A DNA stretch of 64,000 nucleotides from Eucalyptus grandis (Eukaryota; Streptophyta; Magnoliopsida; Myrtales; Myrtaceae), in assembly GCF_016545825.1 (NCBI RefSeq), contig NC_052612.1, forward strand, positions 43,383,738 through 43,447,737, written 5' to 3'. The notes under the pieces were generated by a model. It saw nothing but the letters and a program-made list of their open reading frames with translations, did no database searches and was not told the DNA's origin. How positions within the stretch are numbered: the first letter of the stretch is position 1; the number at the start of each line of letters is the position of its first letter. A program made the position numbers and the translations under genes. Below are positions 12,226-22,202 of this stretch, in pieces.

Positions 12226-12891
12226 ATAAAAAATATAAACTTTAATTGCTTTGACTCTTCATTTTGCATATTTCTTTTTTTTAGGAAAATATATTAGCTA
12301 CTAGCATGCTCTTAATTGATTTTTTAACCTTAATTTGACTGCTACTTAATGTTAAACACCATGTACAAAAATTACACGAGATCTCAAATATCCAAAAAAA
12401 AAAATGCTCAACTTTTTGCACTAAGTTAAAAATCTAATCACAAGCGAGATAAAAGTGACATGCTATAGTTGCGCAAAGTTTTGTTTAATTTCTCATATTT
12501 TGATTAAAAGCGACATCGACACATTTCATCCCACACGTAAGATGAGACATGCTGATTTGGTGTGATGTGCATAATGAGACATTTATTCTTTTGTCAACTT
12601 CTCATAAGATTATGTTTCCTTTCTTAAACGATTTTATTAAAAAACATATCTCTATATGTTTTAAACAAAATCTAAATCCAAGTGAAAGTTGGACTTTCCT
12701 ATTTTAGCAGTCAGACTCTCAAATGCGGATTCAAATTTGGGAAATTGATCTTTGGATCTTATTTGTTCAATTTCGAATATCCACAACATATCTAATTTAG
12801 AATATTCGAAATTTTACATTGAACTCAAACTCGAGACATATTTTAACACATCCAATGGAATCGCCTGTTTTTTCACCTAGGACAAAAATGA

Positions 12892-13640
12892 CTACTCAAT
12901 TGGACATATTTCTTTGGAACCCATCCACTGACGAGCGGAGACGCCTCCCTCGGCCCCGCTATTTCGTGTCGGAAGTGGTCGGTTTCGGGTCCGTTTCCTC
13001 GACAAGCAGCGGCGGTCTCAGCAATTTCAAGGTGGTCAATATAAGAATAGAGTGGGGGCTTTTCACGGGCCGTTGCCTGCAATTGGAGGCTTACAGCCCG
13101 GGGCGAAGTTCTTGGAAGCGGATCGGCAATGGATTCCCTGTGGATCGATCACAAGTGCTCGGGCAACCAGGTGGTCTTCAGGAATTTCGCGTGCTGGTCA
13201 TCGTACCAGTACGACGCGTCGCCCGTCCTGTTCGATCTGGTCGAGGAGGCTTTTCATCGGATGTCCTGCCGCTCTCGATGCGTTCACTGACCGAACAGAT
13301 ATGCCTGTTGGATGGATGCTCGTGCCTGATTGGGTACGAGCCGTCGTGCTGTAGCCGCGAGTCGTGGATCATGAAAGAGTTCGGCGCGGTCGAGCCCTGG
13401 ACCAAGTTGTTCGCGATGGATCTATCTTCAACTTCGTGTGCCGTTTCACGATGCTTGCTGCTAGGATTTGCAGGCTTTCAAGGCATCATCCTCTTCATCA
13501 AGAGCTCCACTTCCGGCCGGCATGTGGTGCCTACAACTTTGAGACGGAACGGTACGAAGAATTCCAAGTTTAAGTCGATGCAGTCCAGAGCTGTCGGCTG
13601 GTTACCTACATGCAGAGCTTGGTTTCTCTTAAATAATTCC
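12892..13640 (+). pseudogene. F-box paralogue, 5'-truncated (array unit 1)
   Basis: Homology to the other F-box copies starts at about 12892 (QLDIFLWNPSTDERRRLP) and lacks the whole F-box and the first part of the associated domain. The blocks VVGFGSVS, FKVVNI, WKRIGNGFP, SMRSLTEQICLLDGC, WIMKEFGAVEPWTKLF and LGFAGFQG are in one frame, but 13148-13262 is read out of frame by two opposite indels (the other frame gives NQVVFRNFACW and VLFDLVEEAFHRM), and the C-terminal part after about 13530 is shifted again, with an in-frame stop in the correct frame (FETERYEEFQV then stop). The long open frame 12819-13643 is therefore not a real protein. Upstream of 12892 lies unrelated AT-rich DNA. Confidence 0.85.
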
Positions 13641-13878
13641 TGAATTATATGGAGTTTCCGGAAGCAATAAAGATCTCATATGTTTCTCTTACGAACACCC
13701 TAGATTTCTCATGAATATATTGGTTTGGAATCTTTTATGACATGAATATAAATTTGTAGTAAATACAGCATGATGTTCGAGTTCGAAAAATTTTATGACG
13801 AGAAAATGCTGGACACCTTACACTTTTGAAATATATATCTAGGAATTTAAGGCTGCATGATTATATGGGATTTTCATT
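13641..13878. other. 3' flank of array unit 1
   Basis: AT-rich 3' flank. The phrase TTTCTCTTACGAACAC appears at about 13683 and again at the end of array unit 3 (near 21795), showing that unit ends were duplicated together. No gene seen. Confidence 0.4.
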
Positions 13879-14133
13879 ATGGGATAAATGCATTGTAAGT
13901 CCTCAAATTTATTATAAAAGTGCAATGGAAACATAAAACTATTAAAAATTACAATCATGTTTTAAAGTTTATCCAGAAAGTGCAATCCAGTGATAAAAAT
14001 TTCAAAAAGTACAATCAATAGAATGACTTGATTAGATCAATTTAATAAGTTTAAGACTTGATTGTACTTTTTGAAAGTTTTAGAACTTAATGTAACTTTC
14101 CGAGTAAGTTTTAAAATTTGCAATGCACTTATC
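13879..14133. mobile_element. small foldback element (MITE-like, about 255 bp)
   Basis: Begins GGGATAAATGCATTG and ends CAATGCACTTATCCT, imperfect terminal inverted repeats of about 18 bases. TTAT sits immediately outside on both sides, a candidate 4-bp target-site duplication. The interior carries inverted copies of an AAGT(G/A)CAATC...AAAG phrase. No coding capacity. The class cannot be fixed without relatives. Confidence 0.6.
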
Positions 14134-15440
14134 CTTTATTTTTTTAAACAAAGTCATATACGTATTAACATTAGCTAATCCAACCCCTCCAAAAACGCTA
14201 ACATTTTGCACATTGGACAAAAATTATACCACCTTTCGAGCGTCAAAGCTCAACCTTTTGCATGGGGATAAAAATAAAATGACTTTCAAGCCTCCTAAAA
14301 AAAAGGTCTAACCTTTCGTACGTGGGATGAAAATAACACCCGTTACAACTTAAAAGTGACATCTATTCTCATCATTAAATTATCACGTGTCATCCTACAT
14401 GGCTTAGTGTGTTGATGTGTACGTTGAACCCCATCAGCCAACACAAGAAACTGACTGGTTTCTGATTTTCAATCCTTCTTAGGGGATTATATTCGTAATC
14501 TTTGTTGTCAAATTTCCTGCGTCTTATCCCAAAATTGATGTCGCATTTGTCATGGTTTAATGTGGTTCGATTTACTGTGCACGTCGAGTCGACACGGTGA
14601 GTCATGTAGAATGATGCGTGGTGCTTTGATTGTGAGAACAAACGAAATTTGTAACTATTTTGTCTCGTTGGTTAAAGGTTTAATTTTATTTTTATTTTTT
14701 TGGAGCGATTGAAAGGTCGTGTTATTTTTGCAGCAGATGCAGTAGGTTGGGTATTTTTGGAACATTCACAGATCATTTTTTTTCTGGTCCAAGTGTGAAA
14801 TGTTGAGTTTTTTTTTTTTTTTGGCCCAGTGGAGGTTAATGATATCTGCAAAATATTCATGATTTTTAACGATTTTGATTTTTCATTTGGCCGTCGCATA
14901 ACGTGGAATACCTCGTAGGATTGAAATAATTTACACATCAACAATTAATTTGTTATACTTATAGTTTCTCCTCCTTTTTTTTCCTGAGGTTTATACATTT
15001 TGGCTTGCAAAAGTTGCCTTAAATTTATGCTTGTGATTTCAAGAAGTCTTAATTTTTTTTTGGCCCTTAAGATTGTATTACTTGGATATAAATGAGGGGA
15101 TGAGAGCCCTATATATACAAGTATAGACTCAATTGTACCCTTAAAATCTCTACTTAATTTGATGGTTGAGATTACATCTCCCCATTTTACCAATTTACCT
15201 ACACTTATTACAGTATTGTCTACTTTCGGGAGTATTGTAAAATACTCAAGAAAACCTTAGCACTCTAGATATTTGAGATTCGCTTGTTTATGGATCAATC
15301 ACGGTCCTTCATTCAAAAATTCTCTAGGTCACGCCCCTTCCTTGGGTCATGACACTTGTCCATCTACAAATGGCACGAGGCATTAGTTTTTTCCCTTTTA
15401 ATTGGTGAAAAGATTCACTCGTTCATGAATCTGTTTATTA
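14134..15440. other. spacer of array unit 1, no gene
   Basis: AT-rich, with open frames under 95 codons and no motif. The stretch at about 14890-15025 (ACCTCGTAGGATTG, then TAGTTTCTCC, then AAAAGTTGCC) aligns with 19645-19735 downstream of unit 2, so it is part of the duplicated unit. 14200-14340 holds two or three diverged copies of a 'CAACCTTT(T/C)G(C/T)A' phrase. Confidence 0.4.
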
Positions 15441-15825
15441 CGATAGAACATTCAATTTGAATTATAACGATTGTTCATTTTGAATTTCTAAAAGAACTTG
15501 TCACCGCCATCCACCATGGTTTTAGTGGGAGCAAAGCCGATGTTATTAAATGCCGCAACATGATTAAATCTCCGCCGTGACGGACAAGGGTTTCTTCGCC
15601 TTTTTCCTTTTGTTTTTCCCCCTTTCCGAAAATCCCTTGAGGCTGCCCCAGAAATACCTTCTTGTTCGGCTTGACATGGAAATGTCGATGTGATTGTCTA
15701 TTGTCCACAGCTAATTTCATCATTGTTTAACTTTCCTCAAAGATGTCTTTGCAGATCAAGACGTACCGACTAATTATGCAAGTGACAACATAATGGCAAG
15801 AGCTCCAAGAAAGAGTCCCTCAAGA
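15440..15825 (+). repeat. duplicated 5' flank of array unit 2
   Basis: Aligns with 20635-20834 upstream of unit 3: TTGTCACCGCCATCCACCATGG versus a matching run near 20686, then CTTCTTGTTCGGCT near 15658 versus TTTCTTGTTCGGCT near 20735, then GCTCCAAGAA near 15802 versus ACTCCAAGAA near 20813. The alignment stops at 15825 and resumes at 18368 (ATAGGCCAAAG), so it brackets the insertion described next. Confidence 0.7.
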
Positions 15826-16127
15826 TGTCACACCCCGAAACCAATAAGAGTGGGGGATAACACGGCCGTCCTCCTTAAGAATGTAGCCTCAAAAATCCTA
15901 AAATTCAACTCTTTAAAGTCCCCTTGTTGATATCACTCTTGCTAGTAATACATATTTTCTAAGTAGATCGAGCACCCACTATGCCTATTTATAAAACCAA
16001 ACTGCAATTTTTTTAACCCAAATCCAGGATATAACAAACATACAGTAGAAAAATAAGTTACAAACGCTTCAACATAACTATATTTATAACAAAAATAATA
16101 ATTTCATAATAATATCAAAATAAACAT

Positions 16128-16270
16128 CAATGGTCTAATCCATTAATCAATCTCATTAATTTGCACGCCAATGGTCCATTCCTATGACTAATTTCAAATT
16201 ATGTGTTGATGGTCCATTCCATCAACCAAACTCATATTACATGTCAATGGTCCACTCCATTGACCAATTC
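16128..16270. repeat. four diverged copies of a ~38-bp tandem repeat
   Basis: The core CAATGGTCCATTCCATTGACC recurs at about 16128, 16170, 16206 and 16244, each with 5-8 differences. Each copy is itself dyadic (CAATGG...CCATTG). It lies inside the inserted long element. Confidence 0.65.
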
Positions 16271-17594
16271 GTTGCTCAATATCAAACCATGGTCACGATA
16301 CAACATCTGGTGACGAGGGGACCAAGATTCCCCCTTAGTAAAGTCTCCACCTATTATTAGCCGGTAGCTCGGCCCATAATAATATCCTAAACTCATATAC
16401 GCATACCCCCAAGTCTCTCACTAGACTCATAGCAATATTGAGCATTAATATCAATCCAGAATAACACCATTCACAATTCACAAGACCAAATCCATAAATC
16501 ATTTCATATATCACCAAAATATTTCACAACTCAACTCATCCCCCAAAATACTTTTCATAAAACATTCTCAAATAATTTCATGACTCATCTCATAAATCAA
16601 TTTTACCAACCGAATCAAATCAAATCAAATTTAAAAACTTATCACAAATCAATATCTATCTAACATTCCATAAACCATCTCAAAGTCGAATTTTTCGTGA
16701 AAAGGTTTCATAAACCCAAAACATGTAATATTTCTCAACTCCGTTCATCAAACGGAATATATTTCCACCAAAAAGTTCTCACACTATTTTAAAAAATCAA
16801 AATGTAGTAAATGCCCGATCCAAATTTTATGCAATAAACATGCTTATTTATAACTCATAAAATATCAATCATTTATCATTTTAAAAATATGAGCTTATAA
16901 ATTGTTAGAAGAGATAGCACCACTCACCTAGGAATATTTATTATCAAATAACAAGTGTTACTCGAATCGTCGAACTCACAATCCTATCAATCAAACAAGA
17001 AACAACGCTAAAATCAAGTGAAACACTACCTCAACTATGAGGTGACTAAACTAAGCGTGAGCGCTTAGAAAACAACTCCCACGTGCCAATAAATTGCTCA
17101 ACTAAAGCAATTACTCAAAGTCGTCCATAGTGCGAAGCTTGAGCATGAAACTTTATTATACCATAATTTTCTCCACTGAACTCTATTTCAATCGTACTTA
17201 TAGTCAATGGAAAGCTCATCCAATATACTATAAGAACCCCAATTTAGTCAACCCGAAATCAACCTGAAAATTAACAAAATATGGCCCCAAAGTCCTGGTC
17301 GCGCACTATTCATCACGCTCGATAAACTTCAAAATTTTGTTTTGGGCAAACCGTAAGCTCAAATCACAATCCGTAAAATCATATGGCTTCAAAACACCAT
17401 AAAATATCATTTATATAAAAATGCGCGGTTCAACGACTCAAAAATCATATTTCACCACTCAATTTTCCCAAAATTCCGAATTTTAAGCCCTAAGTCCAAA
17501 ATTACTTCGATTAAACGAACTAGCGGCATGAGCACTTACCTAGCATTGCGTAGTTAAGGTGGCTTGGCGAGGCCTATGATGAAAACACATGAAA

Positions 17595-17735
17595 TCTTCT
17601 TTCTTCTTCTTCTTCTTCTTTATCTCTTCCTCTTCTATTCTTTGAGCGTGAGCTGTCTGGTCTCCCTTTCTCTTTGTCCTCCTTTTTCCTTCTCTCTTTC
17701 CCTTTTATCTCCTCCTTTTCCCCATTTTTTCTTTT
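17595..17735. repeat. polypyrimidine tract with CTT repeats
   Basis: Almost pure C/T on the plus strand, starting with a run of CTT units near 17598 and continuing to the nested element. The tract resumes at 18228, with CTTT and CCTT units and then a (CT) run at 18294-18314. The two halves were contiguous before the nested insertion. Confidence 0.7.
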
Positions 17736-18227
17736 AGGTTAATACACTAAAAAACCCCAAACTAGTGAAGCTGTGACAAATTTACCCTAAACTATTTTTT
17801 TTAACCATCAAAAGCCCTAAACTGGTATATCTTTAACAAATTTATCCCAAACCGGTACACTTGTGATCAATTTACACTCTGTTAATTTTCGTTAAATTTT
17901 ACTATCAAACTATTAAGTTAAATGACACGTGACAGTTGATTGGTATACCAATTTGAGATTTTACGTTCCATTTGTCATACTTTACAATTTTCGTGATTTT
18001 TTTATGGTATTAATACAATTTAGCGAAGGATATATTTTTCATAAATTTATCAGTTTTGGGATTTTTGCAATCAAATAAATTAGTTGTACCAATTTAGAGT
18101 TTTTTATGGTCAGTTGGGGTAAAATTGTCACATGTATACCGGTTTTGGGTTTTTTATAATTAAAAAAATAATTTAAAATAAATTTATCATAAATATACTA
18201 GTTTTAGGGTTTTTAGAGTATTAACCT
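17736..18227. mobile_element. 492-bp foldback element nested in a pyrimidine tract
   Basis: Terminal inverted repeats of about 30 bases: AGGTTAATACACTAAAAAAC at the left and the complement of AGGTTAATACTCTAAAAACC at the right. It splits a polypyrimidine tract (CTTTT before it and CTTTC after it, a candidate imperfect target duplication). The interior has inverted CCCTAAACTAGT-like and TTTATC phrases and no coding frame. It is younger than the long element that holds it. Confidence 0.75.
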
Positions 18228-18476
18228 CTTTCTTTCTTTCCTTCCTTCCTTCTTGCTCTCTCTTTTTTCTTCTTCTCTCCCGAAGACTCGGTTCCTCTCT
18301 CTCTCTCTCTCTCTGAAGCTTCGACCTTTTTCCTCCACCTTTGACTTTTCAACCCCTTATTTTATACAATAGGCCAAAGAACCTACGTTGTTTCCAATCG
18401 AATTCATGCCCACTTTATATTGAACTCGCGGGCAATTAGGGAAAATTCAATAGACGGAAGAGGTGCGTAGCAAGCC

Positions 18477-19571
18477 ATGGCAGGCCTTCCTGATGAAATA
18501 AAGACGGAGATCTTGTTGCGCCTCCCGGCGAAATCTTTGGTCCGGTTTCGGTGCGTGTGCAAATCTTGGAATTCGATGCTCACGTCGACCTCTTTCGTCG
18601 AAGCGTATGACGACCGATCATCGAGATTCGGCGACAAGTATCTTCTCAAGTACAACACCAAAGATTCCTCAAGGATAGGGATACACGATTTGAGTAGTCG
18701 TCTGCTCTCTAATCTTGATCCTCTGTTTAATCTGAGTCATGATACGTATGAGTTAGTGGGTTCATCCAACGGGATCGTCTGTTTAGCAGCGTACGACAAA
18801 TACGGCCATACTCGATCTCGAGATATTTCTGTGGAACCCATCGACCCACGAGCGGAGACGCCTTCCTCAATCCTGCTTTATCGTGTCGGAGCTGATCGGT
18901 TTCGGGTTCGATCCCTCGTCTAGCGATGGCCATCTCGGGGATTTCAAGGTAGTGAATATAAGAATGGAAAGCGGATTTTCATGGGCCGTCGCTCGCAGGT
19001 GGAGGTTTATAGCCTGAGGCGAAATTCCTGGAAGCGGATCGGCAGCGTATTCCCTCGCGGGTTCGATCCCGACTGCTTGGGCAATCAAGTCGTCTTCAGG
19101 AATTTCGTGTGCTGGTCGTACCAACACGACGCGTCGCTGGTCCTGTTCGATCTGGTGGAGGAGGTTTTTCATCGGATGGTCTTGCCGCTCTCGATGCGCG
19201 CGGTGACGGAATGCGTACCCTTGTTGGATGGATGTCTGTCCCTGATCGCAAGGAATCCATCGCGCCGCAGTCGCGAGGTGTGGATCATGAAAGAGTTTGG
19301 CGCCGTCGAGCCCTGGACCAAGCTGTACACGATCGATCTATCTTCAACTTCGTGCACCATTTCGCAATGCACGCCGCTAGGATTTGCAGGCTCTCGAGGC
19401 ATCTTCTTCGTCAAGAACTACTCTGCCGGCCTGCATGTGGTGTCATATAACGTAGAGACAGCACGGTTTGAAAAAGTCCAAGTCCAAGTCGATTCAGTCC
19501 AGAGTTGTCGGCTGGTTACCTACACGCAGAGCTTGTTCTCTCTTATGAATACTCGGACAACTAATTTTTGA
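18477..19571 (+). pseudogene. F-box protein gene, array unit 2, two opposite 1-base indels
   Basis: Starts MAGLPDEIKTEILLRLPAKS, then LVRFRCVCKSWNSML, an intact F-box. The associated domain follows: SSNGIVCLA, (other frame) IFLWNPSTHERRRLP and LIGFGFDPSSSDGH, then VEVYSLRRNSWKRIG, NQVVFRNFVCW, LVLFDLVEEVFHRM, VWIMKEFGAVEPWTKLYTI, LGFAGSRGIFF, ending at a normal C-terminus. Frames before about 18818 and after about 18975 are the same; the segment between reads one base on. Comparison with units 1 and 3 shows one extra base in ACTCGATCTCGAGA and one missing T in GGATTTTCATGGG. As written, translation stops at 18923 after 148 residues, keeping the F-box but losing most of the substrate-side domain. 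With both indels mended the length (about 365) would be normal. A real pseudogene, a truncated F-box protein, or two assembly errors are all possible. Confidence 0.85.
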
Positions 19572-20016
19572 AATTTATATGTATTTATTGATGTTTTTCA
19601 TAATTTTGAAGGGACTTTGTTCTTTGATTCATCTGCCGCATGATGTGGACACCTCGTGTGGTTGAAAATCATTTCCATAGTTTCTCCTTTTTCTTTGAAG
19701 GCGAAAATATTTGGACTTTTCATGAGTTGCCTAGAATGCATGCATGCCATATTGGGGAAATATGCTCTTAAAATCGATCGGAGAGATAGACCGATCGAGA
19801 CGTGGAAAGTAGATTCGCAGATAAAAGAGGAAACTTTTCACAAGTATTCAGTAGAGTTCTCTAATTACTTTTTATGGTTGCTTTTAGAAAACTTTAACGT
19901 CAAATCGCTACAAGTCCTCTTTAGTGCGCCAATGTGTCATTTCATCCTTAAATATATCTGGCCACGGGGAGATGTCCTGGTGGAGAGCACGAATACCTCG
20001 ACTTTCTAATTTTCCC
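19572..20016. other. 3' flank of array unit 2
   Basis: Aligns in part with 14880-15025 of unit 1. An open frame of 117 codons (19656-20009) has no recognisable motif and runs through flank sequence that is duplicated as non-coding DNA in unit 1; not called a gene. Confidence 0.4.
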
Positions 20017-20537
20017 CTAATAACTCTTGAGCAATAACTTCTTATCAATCTTACCAATTCAATTTCAAATCCTTTATAATTATATTAATTCAGTCCATTC
20101 GGTCAAATATAACTAGCCGGCATGTCAACATGTCGGTGGCGAACATTGACTAAGTACTTTTTTAATTAATTTTTTGTTTTTCTTTTCTTTTCTTTTTCTC
20201 TTCTTCTTCTTTGGCTTCTTCTCCCCCACGGTGGTTAGCAAGCTCCGTCGAAGCCTCGCCGGCTACTACGGGTGAGAAAGTCAAAGAGAAAGATGGAGAA
20301 AAAAAGAAAAAGAAAAAGAAAATAAAATAAATCAAAAAAATATAAAATCATTAAAAAATTATCACGTCAGCGTTCCTCGAACGACTGACACTGTCAATGT
20401 TCACATCAGTACCGATCAATCAAATTTGACCGGATGAACTAAATTGACACAATTACAAAAATATTTGTGACTGAATTGACAAAAAAAAGTTTAGGATTGA
20501 ATAATAGATTTAGGATCTTTTTGTAATTCTCCCCGTT
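20017..20537. mobile_element. large foldback element with pyrimidine/purine arms and GC-rich core
   Basis: The arm at about 20058-20150 (CAATTCAATTTCAAATCC...CCATTCGGTCAAAT...GAACATTGAC) pairs with the reverse complement of about 20400-20480 (GTCAATGTTCAC...ATTTGACCGGATGAACTAAATTG). Inside lie a T/C-rich arm (20160-20225), a GC-rich loop around GAAGCCTCGCCGGC (20250) and an A/G-rich arm (20275-20340). No coding frame. Outer ends are frayed. Confidence 0.65.
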
Positions 20538-20634
20538 AAAGATGAGAGACTCTCTTTTTCTTTTTTAATCAGTAAAAATAGATAAGGCAGTCGGTATCGA
20601 CGATTTTCCTAGACATTATTATAAGCATCCACGA

Positions 20635-20911
20635 TAGAGTATTCAATTTAAGTTATTTCTAGTCATTTCCGGTGAGCCCGTGGTTGTCATTTGCCGCCCA
20701 CCATGGCGTTAATTGGAGTAGGGTTGGAAGTACTTTCTTGTTCGGCTAGAAATGAAAATGTTCGTGCGATTGTCTAGCGTCAGCAAGACAATGGACAATA
20801 TCATGTGCACAACTCCAAGAACGAACCCCCCTCAATAGGCCAAAAATACTCGTTTCCAAATGAGTTCATCGCCATTTTATATTGTGCTACAGAAGTGGTG
20901 CTCTGCAAGTC
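20635..20911 (+). repeat. duplicated 5' flank of array unit 3
   Basis: Counterpart of 15440-15825 plus 18368-18476. It preserves the uninterrupted pre-insertion order CCCTCAATAGGCC...TTTTATATTG, and it is the reference that reveals the long insertion in unit 2. It ends at the remnant start codon of the unit-3 F-box copy. Confidence 0.65.
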
Positions 20912-21830
20912 ATGGCAGGCTTTCCAGATGAAATTACGAAGGATATATTCTCGCGCCTTCCAGCGGAATTCTTGGTCCGATTCTGGTGAGTACGCAAATA
21001 TTGAAATTCGCTGCTCACGTCGACCTCATTCATCGCAGGCTATCGGGATCGACAGTACGAAAATATGACTCTGGTAGACAGTGTCTCTCTATTTCCGATC
21101 GTAAAAAACGCTTGACTCGATCAAAGATGTTTCCTTTGGAACCCATTGTCGAACGAGCGGATACAGCTTCCTCGACCCCGCTTGTTAGTGTCGGAATTGA
21201 TTGGTTTCGGGTTCGATCCCACGTCCAGTAGCGACCATCCTGGTGATTGCATGGTGGTCAATGTAAGTACAGATTGCGGGTTTTTCATGGGCCGTCGCTC
21301 ACTAGTGGAGGTTCACTGCCTGAGGGAAAATTCCAGGAAGCGGATCGGCTATGTATCCCCTTGTGGGACCGATCGCAAGTGCTTGGGCAATCAAGTGGTC
21401 TTCAGGAATTTCATGTGTCGGTGCTACCAATGCGACGCGGCGTTGGTCCTGTTCGATCGGGTCGATGAGGTTTTTCGTCGGATGACTGAGCAAATATGTT
21501 TGTTGGAGGGATGTTTGTCCCATCGTGCCGTGGTCGCGAAGAATGGATCATGAAAGAGTTTGGCGTCGTGCCGTCGTCTATAGTCCAGGACCAAGTTTCG
21601 CCCGATCCAACTATCTCCAACTTTCAGGCGGCCTTCTGCATTGTTCACCGCTTGGATTTGCAGGCTCTCAAGGCATTTTCTTCATCACGACCTCATTTTT
21701 GGGTCTGCATCCGGCGTCCTACAAAGTTTGAAGACTTCAAAGTCGAAGTCGATTCAGTCCAGAGCCGTCGGTCGGTTTCCCGCATGCAGAGCTTGGTTTC
21801 TCTTACGAACACTTGGACAACTAATTTATT
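20912..21830 (+). pseudogene. F-box paralogue, heavily mutated (array unit 3)
   Basis: Starts MAGFPDEITKDIFSRLPAEF, LVRFW, then a stop where family members have RCVCKSW. The next 200 bases are shortened and carry more stops. The associated domain is then legible in pieces: SNERIQLPRPRLLVSELIGFGFDP, MGRRSLVEVHCL, NQVVFRNFMCR, LVLFDRVDEVFRRM, then a shift to WIMKEFGVV, then LQALKAF and VEVDSVQSRRSVSRMQSLVSL. At least three frameshifts and two internal stops. No function expected. Confidence 0.88.
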
Positions 21831-22202
21831 TTGGTATACATATGTATTGAGGAATTGGAATTACATTACTTGACAGATTAATGTGGGCAAACTCCTATCT
21901 GAATAACTTCCTCAGAGGGGCGGCGAGAAGGAGTAAAGGCCAATCCAAGAATTACTTCCTCCCTCATTGTTTCAGAGAAGGCGAAAACAACATGCTTTGT
22001 CCATGTCCAAAAGCAATAGAAAAGGAATAAGAATCACCGAACCCATGAACGGTAAACCATAAAAACCACTCCACCACCTCAACAAGCCTCCTTGTCTTGC
22101 AAACCACAATTCTATATCCCAACGAGAGAGATTGAGAAGTAGAACCAGACAGAGAATTTTAAACCCACAAAGAAGGTCGAGAGCGAGAGAGAAAGGCAGA
22201 GA

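Larger units (their letters stand above)
15826..18367 (-). mobile_element. long inserted element, solo-LTR-like, about 2.5 kb with nested MITE
   Basis: The interval is absent from the paralogous flank near 20834, where CCCTCAATAGGCC is continuous. Here CCCTCAAGA is followed by TGTCACACCCCG (15826) and sequence resumes after TTTTATACA at about 18368. TG...CA ends and the GGGGTGTGACA terminus on the minus strand are typical of long plant LTRs. Flanks CAAGA and CAATA could be an imperfect duplication, but then the element would end in TATA, so the right edge is uncertain by two bases. No reverse transcriptase, integrase or gag frame was seen. Subtracting the nested 492-bp element leaves about 2.05 kb, reasonable for a solo gypsy-type LTR; a non-autonomous element is the alternative. 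Confidence 0.6.

Noticed and set aside
12819..13643. Single 274-codon open frame as an intact F-box gene
   Set aside because: It lacks the F-box, reads 13148-13262 out of the family frame, and ends in the wrong frame; the start Met lies in unrelated AT-rich DNA.
19050..19070. GGTTCGATCCC, a tRNA T-arm-like motif (also near 18905 and 21210)
   Set aside because: It codes G-F-D-P, a conserved part of the F-box-associated domain. No acceptor stem, D-arm or anticodon arm could be built around it.
19656..20009. 117-codon frame after the unit-2 F-box gene
   Set aside because: Part of it is duplicated as non-coding flank in unit 1 (near 14900) without an open frame.
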